Positions 13,064 to 14,630 of a stretch of DNA of 14,630 bases are shown piece by piece. Position 1 is the first letter of the stretch, and each line of letters starts with the position of its first letter. Source of the DNA: Deltaproteobacteria bacterium (GTDB lineage Bacteria > Desulfobacterota > Anaeroferrophillalia > Anaeroferrophillales > Tharpellaceae); the NCBI GenBank assembly GCA_013153415.1, contig JAADEO010000119.1, positions 1-14,630 of the forward strand, given 5' to 3'. The notes beneath the pieces are model-generated. The model made no database searches. It was not told the origin of the DNA and saw only the letters and a program-made list of their open reading frames with translations. A program made the position numbers and the translations under genes.

Positions 13064-14593
13064 TCAGGTTTTGGCGATAATTTCATACTCTTCCCACTGG
13101 TAATGGTCAACCTTTTTGAGGGTGATCTTTTTGCGCATCTCGTATTCGAGGTTGTCTAAAGAGAGCCCTTCGTTGTCGTAAATGAAATCGGCCAGCTCGG
13201 CGTTGACCATGACCACCAGTTCCCGGACATCGGGATCGTAACCATAGCTTTTCAGCTCCCGGACGATCTCGTAGGTAACCGTCGACTTCGATTTGACGAA
13301 GCCCCGCCCTTCACAGTAGGGACAGGGATCGCAAAGCATCCTGGCGATGCTGTTACGGACCCGCTCCCGGGTCATCTCGACCAGACCGAGTTCCGAGATC
13401 TTCAAGACATTGGACTTGGCCTTGTCCCGTTTCAGGGCTTCTTCGAGAGCGGCATTGACCCGTTCACGATGGTTCTTGTTCTCCATATCGATGAAATCGA
13501 TAATGATGATCCCGCCAATATTACGCAGGCGCATCTGGAAAGCGATCTCCTTGGCCGCCTCGAGATTGGTCTTCAAGATCGTGTCCTCGAGATTTTTTTT
13601 GCCGACGAAACGCCCGGTATTGACATCGATCGCGGTCAGGGCCTCGGTCGATTCGATAACGATGTAACCACCCGATTTGAGCCAGACCTTCTGTTCCAGG
13701 GCCTTGTTGACCTCGATCTCGATGTCGTAATTCTGAAAAATCGGCTGGATGCCGGTGTAACGCTCGATTTCACAGTGCAGGTCAGGAAAGTAACTGGCGA
13801 TGAAATCCTTGAGCTCATGATAGCATTCATCCGAATCGACCACCAGCCGGTCGATCTCGTCGGAGTAGAGATCACGGATGATACGCTGGACCAGACGCAG
13901 GTCCTGGTAAACCAGGTTGGGAGATTTGGTCTTCTCTTTTCTCCGGCAGATATTCTCCCAGAGTTTGAGCAGGAAATCGAGATCGTGACGCAAGGCTTTT
14001 TCATCCTTGCCTTCGCTTACGGTCCTGACAATCAACCCCATGCCCTCGGGCTTGATACTGGCCACCAGTTCCTTGAGACGGGTGCGCTCCTCTTCATCAA
14101 CGATCTTGCGGGAGATCCCGACATGATCCACCGTCGGCAGCAGCACCAGGTAGCGGCCCGGCAGCGAATTATAGGTCGTCACCCGGGCTCCCTTGCTGCC
14201 AATCGGCTCACGGGAAACCTGGACCAAAATCTCCTGTCCCTCCTGCAGCAGATCCTCGATCTGAGGCGCCGGCAGGGCCTCGTCGAGCTCATCCTCGTTC
14301 AGGGCGAACTCTTCGTCGACCACGACGTTCTCATCCGGCGGCAGGAAAGAGGCGGCCATCTCGTTGTCATTGCGGACATCAGCGATATAGAGAAAAGCGG
14401 CCTTGTCGAGACCGATATCGACGAAAGCGGCGTCCATACCGGGCAAAACCTTGACCACCCGGCCGTTGTAGATATTGCCGACGATCCCCAGTCCCCGGTC
14501 GCGCTCGTAAAAAAGCTCGGCCAGAGTGCCGTTCTCGAGCAGGGCGACCCGCACTTCGCCTTCGGTGACATTGACTATCAGTTCAGCAGACAT
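13064..14593 (-). CDS. rng: Ribonuclease G (RNase E/G family)
   Basis: This 509-residue endoribonuclease has the family core: an S1 domain (about 35-130, GNIYNGRVVKVLPGMDAAFVDIG, cited as GNIYNGRV and AAFVDIG), 5'-sensor and RNase H-like regions, the catalytic aspartates D323 (TAIDVNTG) and D366 (IIDFIDM), and the zinc-link CPYC (C424, C427). It lacks the long scaffold tail of RNase E, so RNase G is the better call. It should process 16S rRNA 5' ends and cleave mRNAs. Compared with my recollection of E. coli RNase G, the S1 domain holds an extra acidic stretch of about 18 residues (near 87-108, Asp/Glu rich). The ATG at 14593 has only a weak AGAG upstream. It is the first gene in the visible operon; its promoter would lie in or beyond the last 37 nt of the window, where I see no clear site. 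Confidence 0.95.
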   Translation of the reverse strand: MSAELIVNVTEGEVRVALLENGTLAELFYERDRGLGIVGNIYNGRVVKVLPGMDAAFVDIGLDKAAFLYIADVRNDNEMAASFLPPDENVVVDEEFALNEDELDEALPAPQIEDLLQEGQEILVQVSREPIGSKGARVTTYNSLPGRYLVLLPTVDHVGISRKIVDEEERTRLKELVASIKPEGMGLIVRTVSEGKDEKALRHDLDFLLKLWENICRRKEKTKSPNLVYQDLRLVQRIIRDLYSDEIDRLVVDSDECYHELKDFIASYFPDLHCEIERYTGIQPIFQNYDIEIEVNKALEQKVWLKSGGYIVIESTEALTAIDVNTGRFVGKKNLEDTILKTNLEAAKEIAFQMRLRNIGGIIIIDFIDMENKNHRERVNAALEEALKRDKAKSNVLKISELGLVEMTRERVRNSIARMLCDPCPYCEGRGFVKSKSTVTYEIVRELKSYGYDPDVRELVVMVNAELADFIYDNEGLSLDNLEYEMRKKITLKKVDHYQWEEYEIIAKT

Positions 14594-14630
14594 AAGATTA
14601 CTCTATCCGGGCCTAAAACCCGTTTCGTTC

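Overview
The window reads as an ordinary chromosomal segment of an anaerobic bacterium, most likely a Desulfuromonadia/Desulfobacterota-type organism. That placement is inference. It rests on moderately high GC, a SelB selenocysteine elongation factor, a branched-chain acyl-CoA catabolic operon with two HMG-CoA-lyase-fold proteins, an HDOD signalling protein, a TIGR04076-like protein and a DUF1858 protein. No phage, IS transposase, CRISPR array or rRNA is visible.

Layout. Positions 1-863 (minus) hold the 5' part of an exported protein of unknown function, cut by the window edge, behind a stand-alone DUF123/GIY-YIG-like protein. A perfect 20-bp terminator hairpin (915-960) separates them from a four-gene minus-strand operon (5162 down to 999): acyl-CoA dehydrogenase, HMG-CoA lyase, methylglutaconyl-CoA hydratase-like crotonase, and a divergent HMG-CoA-lyase-like protein. 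Together these fit the lower part of leucine/isovalerate breakdown; the carboxylase step is missing here. Next come a plus-strand tRNA-Met(CAT) with its own promoter and terminator (5371-5552), a small four-cysteine TIGR04076-like gene (minus), and a 433-nt divergent intergenic region with two promoters and structured leaders.

From 6319 to 8646 (plus) lies a two-gene signalling unit: a pseudo-receiver/HDOD protein and a dual-GAF-like protein. Converging on it is selB (minus, 8746-10659). Upstream of selB is a ~195-bp MITE-like repeat flanked by 10-bp direct repeats (10695-10909). Beyond that is a tightly packed minus-strand operon read from 14593 to 10927: rng (RNase G), a CxxC DUF1858 protein, tlyA (rRNA methyltransferase) and a class I aminotransferase coupled by a 4-nt overlap.

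Most genes are recognisable families. The less ordinary items are the lyase-fold paralogue lacking the catalytic cysteine, the dehydrogenase whose active-site layout is not that of isovaleryl-CoA dehydrogenase, the Asp-to-Glu pseudo-receiver paired with a GAF protein, the structured leader in front of it, and the repeat element. I did not find clear evidence of a wholly new defence or mobile system.
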